Under the pieces are notes generated by a model that had not been told where the DNA came from, did not search any database, and saw only the letters and a list, made by a program, of their open reading frames with translations. Positions 6,904 through 13,333 of a DNA stretch of 13,333 bases are shown here, piece after piece. A program made the position numbers and the translations under genes. The first letter of the stretch is position 1; every line of letters starts with the position of its first letter. This DNA is from DATLFA01 sp039934635 (GTDB lineage Bacteria > Actinomycetota > Acidimicrobiia > Acidimicrobiales > WLNW01), in NCBI GenBank assembly GCA_039934635.1, contig JBDTLT010000150.1, forward strand, positions 1 through 13,333. The letters run 5' to 3'.

Positions 6904-7833
6904 ATGTCATCTTCGACACCAGGGCGCATCGTCGTCGTCGGCGCCGGATCGATCGGCGGCTTCGTCGCGTTCGAGCTCGCGCGAGCCGGCCGCGACGTGG
7001 TGTTGTGCGTGCGCTCCCCTTTCGAACGCCTCGTCGTGGTCGACGAACACGGACAGCGTCACGAATCTGACCTGCCAGTGCTCACCGACCCCGCCGACGT
7101 CCCGGTTGCCGACTGGGTCATCTTGGCGACCAAGGCGCACCAGACCGATGCCGCGGCAGCATGGCTGCGCGGTGCGTGTGGTCCGTCGACGCGCGGCGTG
7201 GTCGTCATGCAGAACGGTGTCGAACACGAAGCGCGAGTGCGGCCCTACGTCGGTACCGCCCCGGTGCTGCCGTGCATCGTGCGCTGCGGCGCCGAAGCAA
7301 TCGCGCCGGGGCACATCGTCCATCACGGGTTCGCGAACTTCGACGTCCCGGCCGGGCCGACCGCCGATGCGCTCGCGGCAGTGTTCGCCGGCACGGGCCT
7401 GCAGCTCGTGGCCGTCGACGACTTCACGACGATCGCGTGGCAGAAACTGATCAGCAACGTCACGTGCTCGCCGTTGACCGCGCTGACACGCCGGCGTCTC
7501 GAGATCCTGCGCGACGACGCCATCGCCGACCTCGCGGTCGAGCTCGCCGCCGAGTGCTTGCGCGTCGGCGAGGCCGTCGGTGCAAAGATCGACGCCACGA
7601 TGGCCCGGCCGATGGTCGAGGGCATGCGCACGGTGAATCCGCGAATGGGGTCCTCGATGCTCTACGACCAACTCGCGGAGCGACCGACCGAATACGAGGC
7701 GTTGACGGGAGCGGTCGTGCGCTTCGGGCGCCAGTTCCGGATCCCGACGCCCATGAACGACGCGATCTACGCACTGCTCTCGGTGGCCAGCGCCGAATGG
7801 GTGAGTTCTCCGGACGAGCGAGCGACGACCTAA
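6904..7833 (+). CDS. 2-dehydropantoate 2-reductase (ketopantoate reductase) family protein
   Basis: A 309-residue PanE/ApbA-family oxidoreductase. The N-terminal Rossmann fold starts with GAGSIGG (13-19). K77 in ATKAHQ and QNG (103-105) are the usual nucleotide-side motifs. The catalytic residues of E. coli PanE all have counterparts: K181 in WQKLISN, N185, the SSML serine motif (250-253) and E263 in PTEY. PanE reduces ketopantoate to pantoate with NADPH in coenzyme A synthesis, but many paralogs reduce other 2-oxo acids. Here no panB, panC or panD is near, and it heads an operon with a DUF1214-like protein, an amidohydrolase and a kinase-like protein, so a pathway-specific reductase is as likely as true PanE. 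The ATG at 6904 lacks a Shine-Dalgarno and sits where transcription is predicted to begin, suggesting leaderless translation. Confidence 0.88.
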   Translation: MSSSTPGRIVVVGAGSIGGFVAFELARAGRDVVLCVRSPFERLVVVDEHGQRHESDLPVLTDPADVPVADWVILATKAHQTDAAAAWLRGACGPSTRGVVVMQNGVEHEARVRPYVGTAPVLPCIVRCGAEAIAPGHIVHHGFANFDVPAGPTADALAAVFAGTGLQLVAVDDFTTIAWQKLISNVTCSPLTALTRRRLEILRDDAIADLAVELAAECLRVGEAVGAKIDATMARPMVEGMRTVNPRMGSSMLYDQLAERPTEYEALTGAVVRFGRQFRIPTPMNDAIYALLSVASAEWVSSPDERATT

Positions 7834-7846
7834 CCTGACGATTCCC

Positions 7847-7853
7847 AGGGGGG
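7847..7853 (+). promoter_or_regulatory. Ribosome binding site of the DUF1214-like gene
   Basis: AGGGGGG lies 5 nt before the ATG at 7859, in the 25-nt gap after the reductase gene. It is among the strongest Shine-Dalgarno matches in the window and fixes the start. Confidence 0.6.
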
Positions 7854-7858
7854 TCTCC

Positions 7859-8968
7859 ATGTCCGAATCCAAGGCCAGAGATGCGTTCAGCGAGCTACTC
7901 GATGTGTTGCGCGAGGCGAGCGAACGCTGCGTCGGCGCCGAGTGGGGCGTGACCAACCCTGACGATGTCGGCGACGGGCTCCGCAACCTGACGCACATCC
8001 TGCAGTCGGCGTTGTTCGCGCATCAAGAGTTCGATCCTGATCGGCCTGTGTTCCTGCGCATCGTGTCGCCGACGCGCAGCTTCACCGGGGACAACAGCGA
8101 CGCGGTCTACTTCGAGACACCCGTCAGCGGTGCGCGGGAGTACATCGTCAAGGGCAATCTCGCGGGCGCGGTCTACACGTCGTTCACGATGGAAGCGGGC
8201 GCGTCGGACGGCAAGTATTCGACGGGCACTGCCGGCGTATTGCGCGACAACGACATGGACATCGACGCCGAGGGCAACTACGAGATCCGCCTGGGCGGCC
8301 CGGCGGCCGATCGCAATTGGCTGGCGGTCCCACCCGAAGGCGGTCGCATCACGACGCGCCACTACTTCGAATGGCCGATGTCGGCGTCTGCCTCACAGAC
8401 ACTGCACATCCCGCTGTCCATCGCAGCGACGGTCCCCGCGGGCCCGCGTCCGCGGTGGGACGACGACACCGTCGCGCGCGCCATCGCACGGGTGACGAAT
8501 CATGTGCGGGGCAAGACGATCGACGCTCCCCGGCCCGGTACCAGCGCGCCCGCGCCATTCGTGTCGATCGTGCCCAACGACTTCCCCCCGCCGATCGTGC
8601 CGGGCAACATGGCCTTTGCCGCGTTCGATGCCGCGTACAGCATGGCGCCGTATCGCATCGGTGCCGACGAGGCGTTGGTCATCACCGGCCGTTGGCCCAC
8701 CTGTCGCTTCGCCAACGTCTGCCTATGGACGCGGTTCTCGCAGATGTACGACTACGTCAACCGCCAGGTGAGCCGCAATCGCGCCAACACCGTGCTCGAA
8801 TCCGACGGTTCCTTCCGCATCATCGTGGCCCACCAAGATCCCGGCCTACCGAATTGGATCGACACCGAAGGTCGCCAGTCCGGTTCGATCTTCTGGCGCT
8901 TCTTCTTGCCCGAAGGACCGATCGAAACTCCGCAGGCAACGGTCGTCAAGTTCTCGTCGCTGCGATAA
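7859..8968 (+). CDS. DUF1214-like protein of unknown function
   Basis: A 369-residue protein without signal peptide or membrane segment. I recognise no enzyme motif. The C-terminal half (about 260-369) resembles the DUF1214 domain: a beta-rich region with a conserved RN (306-307), DGSF (316-319), a Gln/Asp-Pro-Gly segment (HQDPG, 325-329), NWIDTEG (332-338), then FWRFFLPE (345-352). The N-terminal half has an alpha-helical start (1-58), then a beta-rich region (65-190) with many conserved-looking Gly and Asp residues. Proteins of this kind are often annotated hypothetical, in places as partners of DUF1254. It lies in the middle of a tight operon, 25 nt after the reductase and 18 nt before the second amidohydrolase, so it likely serves the same pathway, possibly as a substrate-binding or unrecognised enzymatic component. 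The domain call is from memory of the family pattern and moderately sure. Confidence 0.75.
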   Translation: MSESKARDAFSELLDVLREASERCVGAEWGVTNPDDVGDGLRNLTHILQSALFAHQEFDPDRPVFLRIVSPTRSFTGDNSDAVYFETPVSGAREYIVKGNLAGAVYTSFTMEAGASDGKYSTGTAGVLRDNDMDIDAEGNYEIRLGGPAADRNWLAVPPEGGRITTRHYFEWPMSASASQTLHIPLSIAATVPAGPRPRWDDDTVARAIARVTNHVRGKTIDAPRPGTSAPAPFVSIVPNDFPPPIVPGNMAFAAFDAAYSMAPYRIGADEALVITGRWPTCRFANVCLWTRFSQMYDYVNRQVSRNRANTVLESDGSFRIIVAHQDPGLPNWIDTEGRQSGSIFWRFFLPEGPIETPQATVVKFSSLR

Positions 8969-8975
8969 ACCAAAC

Positions 8976-8980
8976 AGAGG
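8976..8980 (+). promoter_or_regulatory. Ribosome binding site of amidohydrolase copy 2
   Basis: AGAGG lies 6 nt before the ATG at 8987 and confirms the start MLPTD, which in turn supports the matching start of copy 1 on the other strand. Confidence 0.55.
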
Positions 8981-8986
8981 TTCACC

Positions 8987-10105
8987 ATGTTGCCCACCGA
9001 CGTCAAGGCCATCTCGGTCGACGATCACATCATCGAGCCGCCGCATCTGTGGCAGACGCGGCTTCCGCAGAAGTATCGCGACATCGGCCCGCGCGTCATC
9101 GAGCTCGACGACGGCACGCAGGCGTGGACGTTCGAAGAACAGGTCGTACGAACCGTGCGCGGCAACACCCGCACCCGGCCCGAATTCAACCAGAGCCCGC
9201 ACGGCTTCGCTCGATTCGAGGAGATGCGGCCCGGTTGCTACGACCCCGCGGCGCGGCTCGTCGACATGGATCACGACGGTGTGTGGGCGCAGTTGGCGTT
9301 CCCCGACTTCTGCCGGTTTGCCGGGCATCGATTCATTCTCTGTCATGACAAAACGCTCGCCACGTTGTGCATCCAGGCATACAACGATTTCCTCGTCGAC
9401 GAGTGGTGTCATGCCGACCCGCAGCGGTTGATGGGCGTGGCGGTGCTGCCGCTATGGGACGTCGAGGCGGCAGTGGCCGAGGTGCAGCGCGTGGGCGCCA
9501 CCGGCGTGCGGGCGTTCGCGTTCTCCGAGAATCCGACGACGCTCGAATTGCCGTCGGTATACACCGAACATTGGGAACCGCTGTGGGCCGCGATCGCCGA
9601 GACCGGTCTGCCCATCTGCCTTCACATCGGGTCGTCGTCGAAGTTGTTACGCAGCTCTCCCGACGCGCCTGATCCCGTGGGGCTCACCTATGTCGGGGCC
9701 AACTCGATGATCGCCTGTGCCGACTGGTTGTTCTCGGGCGTGCTCGAACGCCATCCCAGCTTGAACGTCGCCTTCTCCGAAGGTGGTGCCGGGTGGGTGC
9801 CGTACGTGCTCGAACGAGCCGACCAAGTGTTCTACGACCTGGGCGAGGTATTGCCCGCCACCAAGCCGCCACGAGAGATCTTCGAGCAGCACATGTACGT
9901 CTGCATCCTGCGCGACAACTTGGCGCTGGCGTCGCTCGACCAGATTCCCCTCGACAACATGATGTGGGAGTCCGACTATCCGCACGAGAGCGGCACGTTC
10001 CCCAACAGTCGCACCATGCTCGACGAGAGCATGCGCAATGTTCCCGACGCGATCGCAGTGAAGATCGCCGAGACGAACGCCCGTCGCCTGTTCCAACTGC
10101 CCTGA
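8987..10105 (+). CDS. Amidohydrolase-2 family metal-dependent hydrolase (COG2159), copy 2
   Basis: A 372-residue TIM-barrel amidohydrolase and a clear paralog of the minus-strand copy at 4930-6018: the N-termini align without gaps, and both have the blocks DH..EPP.LW, Y/L-F-ND-F-L, HIG/HVGSS, EGG.GW.PYV and D-Y/F-PH. Likely metal or catalytic residues are H14, E17, H213, E265 (SEGG), D330 and H333 (ESDYPH). As in copy 1, the second His of the usual HxH motif is absent (I16). Family members decarboxylate, hydrate or hydrolyse aromatic or ring-fission acids, and which of these applies here is not visible. It sits 18 nt after the DUF1214-like gene and 14 nt before the kinase-like gene in the rightward operon. 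The paralogs presumably act on related substrates or successive intermediates. Confidence 0.93.
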   Translation: MLPTDVKAISVDDHIIEPPHLWQTRLPQKYRDIGPRVIELDDGTQAWTFEEQVVRTVRGNTRTRPEFNQSPHGFARFEEMRPGCYDPAARLVDMDHDGVWAQLAFPDFCRFAGHRFILCHDKTLATLCIQAYNDFLVDEWCHADPQRLMGVAVLPLWDVEAAVAEVQRVGATGVRAFAFSENPTTLELPSVYTEHWEPLWAAIAETGLPICLHIGSSSKLLRSSPDAPDPVGLTYVGANSMIACADWLFSGVLERHPSLNVAFSEGGAGWVPYVLERADQVFYDLGEVLPATKPPREIFEQHMYVCILRDNLALASLDQIPLDNMMWESDYPHESGTFPNSRTMLDESMRNVPDAIAVKIAETNARRLFQLP

Positions 10106-10119
10106 CGAGCGTCGCCCGC

Positions 10120-11184
10120 ATGACCGATCAAGCCACCGAAGCAGACGCGCTCGGACGTTGGCTCACCGATCGCATCGTGGGCGCGCGTTCGGTTCGTGTC
10201 GACGGCTTCACCATGCCCAAGAGCGGCTACTCGGCCGAGACCCGCATGGTCGACGCCACCGTGACGGCCGCCGATGGCGCGCGTGCCGAACGGTTCGTGT
10301 TGCGCCGTGAGACTCCCGACCCGCCGGTCTATCCGACGCAGGCGCCCGGTCTCGATGTCGAGATCGCAATCCAGTACCGCGCCATGCACAGCATCGCGAC
10401 CCACTCGGCGGTGCCGGTCGCGCCACTCATCGGTTACGAGGGCGATGCATCGATCCTCGGTGCGCCGTTCTTCGTCATGGGCTTCGTCGACGGACAGGTA
10501 CCGATCGAAAACCCGTCGTACCTTCGCGAAGGCTTTTACCACGACGCGGCTCCCGCCGATCGACGGCGATTGATCGAGGGTGGGCTGCGCGTGTTGGCCG
10601 ACGTGCATCGCATCGATTGGCGCCGGGCTGATCTCGATTGGCTGAACCCGCCGGGCACGGTGCCGGGCACGGCCCGCCAACTCGAGATTTGGGAGCAGTA
10701 CGGGCGGCGCGAACTCGGTGACCGCAACCATCCGCTGCTCGACCGCGGGCTCGCGTGGCTACACCGGCATCTTCCTGAAGACGGCGAGATCGCGATCGCC
10801 TGGGGTGACCCGCGTCCCGGCAACATGATCTGGCGCGACTTCGCCTGCGTCTGCGTGACCGACTTCGAAGCCGTGTCACTGGCACCACCAGAATACGACC
10901 TCGGATGGTGGCTCATGTTCGATCATTGGTCGCACGAGTCGATGGGCGTCGAGCACCTCCCCGGCGAGCCGAGCCGTGACGAACAGCGGGCCATCTACGA
11001 GCAGGCACTCGGGCGCGACGTGGGCGACATGCACTACTACCAAGTGCTCGCGGCGGCGCGCTACTGCGCCATCGTCGTGCGCGTGATGAACCGCATGGTC
11101 GCCCGCGGCCACATGCCGGCGGATAACACCGTCTGGCTCGAGAACCCGTCGACGAAGTGCCTCGAGATGCTGCTCGACGGTTGA
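10120..11184 (+). CDS. Phosphotransferase-like protein of the APH/ACAD10-11 type
   Basis: A 354-residue protein of the aminoglycoside phosphotransferase (PF01636) fold. The ATP-site strand reads FVLRRE (59-64), with Arg where kinases of this fold often have Lys, as in ACAD10/11-like members. The catalytic loop is WGDPRPGN (228-235): D230 and N235 are kept, but the usual first His of HGDxxxxN is Trp. The metal-binding DFE is at 248-250, followed by PPEYDLGWW (256-264), also typical of this group. Such proteins in actinobacteria often accompany acyl-CoA dehydrogenases and may phosphorylate hydroxy acids or hydroxyacyl-CoAs, and antibiotic resistance is unlikely from context. The frame extends upstream into the preceding gene, but ATG 10120, 14 nt after the amidohydrolase stop, fits family length. 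Its Shine-Dalgarno (GAGCG) is weak. It is the last gene of the rightward operon. Confidence 0.88.
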   Translation: MTDQATEADALGRWLTDRIVGARSVRVDGFTMPKSGYSAETRMVDATVTAADGARAERFVLRRETPDPPVYPTQAPGLDVEIAIQYRAMHSIATHSAVPVAPLIGYEGDASILGAPFFVMGFVDGQVPIENPSYLREGFYHDAAPADRRRLIEGGLRVLADVHRIDWRRADLDWLNPPGTVPGTARQLEIWEQYGRRELGDRNHPLLDRGLAWLHRHLPEDGEIAIAWGDPRPGNMIWRDFACVCVTDFEAVSLAPPEYDLGWWLMFDHWSHESMGVEHLPGEPSRDEQRAIYEQALGRDVGDMHYYQVLAAARYCAIVVRVMNRMVARGHMPADNTVWLENPSTKCLEMLLDG

Positions 11185-11219
11185 TCGGTCTGGTTGGCGC
11201 GGGAGGAGCGGCCCGGCCG

Positions 11220-12062
11220 TCACACTCCCGTCAGCGTCGCGACCATTGCCGCGGCCGCCGCGGCGGCTCGATCAGAGGGCGAGGCCTCGATCGACGCGCG
11301 GTTGAACACTTCGATGCCCACCACCACGTCGGGGTTGTTGCGCCGGGCAATCGTGACGATCTCGCGGATCGGGACCACCCCTTGTCCGGGCAATAGACGG
11401 TCTGCGCTCGGCGGGTCGACCCCTGTCCCCCACGCCGCCGCGGTCGCGTCGCCGACCTGCACTGCGCCGATGGCACCGGGCGGCAGCTGTTCGAGTTCGT
11501 CGAGTGACCCGGCGGTGCGGAACAAGTGCCACGTATCGAGCATGATCGCCACGTTGGGTGCCGCGACACCGGCCACGATGGCGGCGGCGTCGCCGAGATT
11601 GCGAATGCCACCTTCGGGCATGAACTCGACGAGGACTTGCAGTCCGCGATCGCGTGCATCACGACCGATCGCGGCGATGGCGTCGATCAGCTGATCGAGT
11701 GGCGTGGGGGCACCCATGTAGTGCGCGACGTTGATGGACCTCGCGCCGAGCGCTTCGGCCGCGCGGAACGCGTCATCCGCCCCGTATTCGAATGTCGAGC
11801 GGAAACGTCGAGCCACCGACTCGGGGTCGAGCGAGCCGGGGAGGCCGCGGATGAGCGGGTCGATGACCGCCACCGTGACCCCGGTACGGGCCAGCAGCTC
11901 GCGCAGGTCATCGTCGCTCGCACCGCGTGCGCGCGCATCGAAGTACATCGCGGGTGTGGACGAGATGGACCCGAACCCCGCGGCGCCCGCCACCTCGGCC
12001 AACGTCGCAATGTCTGCACCCTCGACCGTGCCCCACCACAGCCCGAACGACCGTGCGGTCAT
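11220..12062 (-). CDS. Xylose isomerase-like TIM-barrel (sugar phosphate isomerase/epimerase family) protein
   Basis: A 280-residue protein of the AP-endonuclease-2/xylose isomerase-like TIM-barrel family (PF01261). Candidate metal ligands follow the family order: E146 (VEFMPEGG), D176 and H179 (LDTWH), Q202 in VQVGD where His is more usual, and E251 (IEVFN). The GQG (226-228) and IPREI-like block before the last strands are common in these enzymes. Members isomerise or epimerise sugars, or act on inositol derivatives, hydroxypyruvate or dehydroshikimate, so the reaction here is open. It has no signal peptide. Its ATG overlaps the TGA of the upstream amidohydrolase as ATGA (12059-12062), strong evidence of one operon with translational coupling. 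It converges on the kinase-like gene with 35 nt between stops, and I see no convincing terminator there. Confidence 0.85.
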   Translation of the reverse strand: MTARSFGLWWGTVEGADIATLAEVAGAAGFGSISSTPAMYFDARARGASDDDLRELLARTGVTVAVIDPLIRGLPGSLDPESVARRFRSTFEYGADDAFRAAEALGARSINVAHYMGAPTPLDQLIDAIAAIGRDARDRGLQVLVEFMPEGGIRNLGDAAAIVAGVAAPNVAIMLDTWHLFRTAGSLDELEQLPPGAIGAVQVGDATAAAWGTGVDPPSADRLLPGQGVVPIREIVTIARRNNPDVVVGIEVFNRASIEASPSDRAAAAAAAMVATLTGV

Positions 12063-13333
12063 GACGACAAGACGACGTCGAGGGGGCGCGCGCCGGCTTG
12101 CCCGCGGAACGCATTGCTGCGCTCGGCGATGATGGGCAGATGCCGGGGCGGGCTGAGCAACGCGTCGACCGTCGGTGCGTTGATGCGCGCGGCGACGTCG
12201 ACGAGCTTGGCACGATCGAGGCCGAAGGCGCGCACGGCGTTTTCCCCCGCCATCGCCCGCGCCGCCGGCTTGGGCACGCGCGAAAGCGAATTGCGCAGCG
12301 AAAGATGCGTGATCGGTTCGGCACCGTCAGGACCGACCTGGAATGCGCCTTCGATATGGGGGTAGTCGCGGCCCCACAACACGTTGTCGACGAACCCTTC
12401 ACGGAACGCCTGCTCCGCGAGCGCGGGCGACAAGAAGCTCGCGCCCATGAAGACATGGAGCCGCGCGTAATCGCTCGGCATCTTGGGCAACACGCTGCCG
12501 CGCCTGCCGAAGCGCATGTAGACGCTGTCGAGTTCGTGCAAGGTCGGCGTCCACCAGCCCTCGAATTGCTCGGTGATCACCAACTTGAGATCGGGATGAC
12601 GCTCGAAGACCTGTCCGTGAATCAACCACCACACGGCGCGGCGCGCCATCCAGCCGCCGCTTTCATAGATGAGCAGATCTTCGCCGCCGGGGCCCGAGAA
12701 ATAGTCGAACGCCGCGGCGCCACTGGAATGCGTGTTGAGCGACATGCCGTAGGCCTCGCACGCGGACCAGAACGGCTCCCACGCGGGGTTGTTGTATTCG
12801 AGGTGGCCGGCGCGACTCGGGGGCGGGAAGTTGACGCCGCGCAGGCCTGATTCGCGGGCGCGCTCGAGTTCGTGTAACGCCGCGTCGACATCCCACATCG
12901 GCAGATACGCCAAGCCGATGTGGCGTTCGGGCTCCACCGAGACAAAATCGGCGAGCCAACGGTTGTAGATCTGGTAACCCGCGGCGCCCAACTCGAAGGC
13001 CGTGGTGGGCACGGTGCCGAGCCCACCACCAGGGTCGGACACCAGCGGCATCGGCTCACCGTTTTGGCTGAAGTGATAGATCACTTCGGCGGCGATGCCG
13101 TCGTTGTTCATGTCCGCGAGCCGGGCATGGATGTCGTGGTGGCCGGCGATGGCGGTGTTGGGGTGTCCGGTCGCGAAGCGGGCGCGTTCGTCCACAACAC
13201 CGGCACGCGCCATCTCGGCGCGGCGTGCCTCGTGTGCGTCGACGAATGCGTCGTAGTCGCGCAAGTAGCGCTGCGGGCAGTACTCGCGCAGGTCTTCGCG
13301 AAGGCGCGGGCCAACGTGGCTGTCGCACGACAC
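12059..13333 (-). CDS. Amidohydrolase-2 family metal-dependent hydrolase, 5'-truncated by the window edge (copy 3)
   Basis: At least 424 residues of a third COG2159-type amidohydrolase. The first codon in the window is GTG (13333-13331), but it is most likely an internal Val just before CDSH, so a few N-terminal residues lie outside. Likely metal or catalytic residues, numbered from that codon, are H6 (CDSHVGP), H202 (NTHSSG), E255 (TEQFEGWW), D323 and H326 (GRDYPHIEG). The position of the second HxH His is G8. It is longer than and clearly diverged from the other two copies, with an extra helical N-terminal insert (12-60) and a C-terminal extension of about 50 residues after the ENAVRAFGL helix. 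It overlaps the isomerase-like gene by 4 nt. Related long members are common in actinobacteria and, to my knowledge, lack assigned substrates. Confidence 0.9.
   Translation of the reverse strand: MSCDSHVGPRLREDLREYCPQRYLRDYDAFVDAHEARRAEMARAGVVDERARFATGHPNTAIAGHHDIHARLADMNNDGIAAEVIYHFSQNGEPMPLVSDPGGGLGTVPTTAFELGAAGYQIYNRWLADFVSVEPERHIGLAYLPMWDVDAALHELERARESGLRGVNFPPPSRAGHLEYNNPAWEPFWSACEAYGMSLNTHSSGAAAFDYFSGPGGEDLLIYESGGWMARRAVWWLIHGQVFERHPDLKLVITEQFEGWWTPTLHELDSVYMRFGRRGSVLPKMPSDYARLHVFMGASFLSPALAEQAFREGFVDNVLWGRDYPHIEGAFQVGPDGAEPITHLSLRNSLSRVPKPAARAMAGENAVRAFGLDRAKLVDVAARINAPTVDALLSPPRHLPIIAERSNAFRGQAGARPLDVVLSS

Noticed and set aside
9793..10119. 109-residue N-terminal extension of the kinase-like protein
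   Set aside because: It lies within the end of amidohydrolase copy 2 in a different frame and has no family similarity.
11185..11219. Possible terminator between the kinase-like and isomerase-like genes
   Set aside because: Only short GC-rich self-complementary pieces and no T-run; indistinguishable from chance in this composition.
12098..12850. Plus-strand open frame (250 codons) opposite amidohydrolase copy 3
   Set aside because: Shadow of a gene with strong motifs on the minus strand; product is Arg/Ala/Val-rich with no domain.
1..13333. CRISPR arrays, tRNA or rRNA genes, insertion sequences, prophage genes
   Set aside because: No regularly spaced repeats, no tRNA-like cloverleaf or rRNA segment, and no transposase, integrase or flanking inverted repeats were seen. 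Nearly all sequence is accounted for by intact genes.

Overview
This is a compact, GC-rich bacterial window with almost no non-coding DNA. Codons strongly favour G/C in the third position, several genes overlap or nearly touch, and promoter-like hexamers have the TANNNT form. Together with the gene families present (P450, TauD-type dioxygenase, several COG2159 amidohydrolases, an ACAD10/11-type phosphotransferase-like protein), this suggests a free-living actinobacterium, perhaps from Acidimicrobiia or a relative of the mycobacteria. That placement is inference. No rRNA, tRNA, CRISPR array, transposase or phage gene is visible.

Layout. (1) 1-3351, plus strand: a TauD/TfdA-like Fe(II)/2-oxoglutarate dioxygenase (possibly cut at the left edge), a 12-TM MFS transporter and a cytochrome P450. 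The MFS and P450 genes overlap by 8 nt, so this looks like an oxygenase-transporter-oxygenase operon. (2) 3352-3492: the only sizeable gap, with a weak terminator-like hairpin and a GC-rich fold just before the ribosome binding site of the next gene. (3) 3493-4923, plus: a DEAD-box RNA helicase, a housekeeping gene between two metabolic blocks. It ends 6 nt from the stop of the convergent gene that follows. (4) 4930-11184: a divergent metabolic block around a 50-nt shared promoter region (6854-6903). Leftward runs an SMP-30/gluconolactonase-type protein followed by an overlapping amidohydrolase. Rightward runs a ketopantoate-reductase-family protein, a DUF1214-like protein, a second amidohydrolase paralogous to the first, and a phosphotransferase-like protein, with gaps of only 14-25 nt. 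(5) 11220-13333, minus: a third, more distant amidohydrolase (cut by the right edge) joined by an ATGA overlap to a xylose-isomerase-like TIM-barrel protein.

How they may work together. Two oxygenases, an exporter or importer, three metal-dependent amidohydrolase-fold enzymes, a lactonase-like propeller, an NAD(P)H-dependent reductase, a sugar-phosphate isomerase-like enzyme and a small-molecule kinase-like protein look like an accessory catabolic or detoxification region for a hydrophobic or ring-containing organic substrate. Amidohydrolase-2 enzymes include decarboxylases, lactonases and hydratases of aromatic pathways, which fits, but the substrate cannot be read from the sequence. No transcription factor gene is in the window.

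The points most worth a second look are the paralogous amidohydrolases that lack the second His of the usual HxH metal motif, the DUF1214-like protein embedded with one of them, the P450 I-helix with Ser in place of the usual acid, the divergent promoter with overlapping -10-like hexamers and an apparently leaderless start, and the structured leader of the helicase gene.
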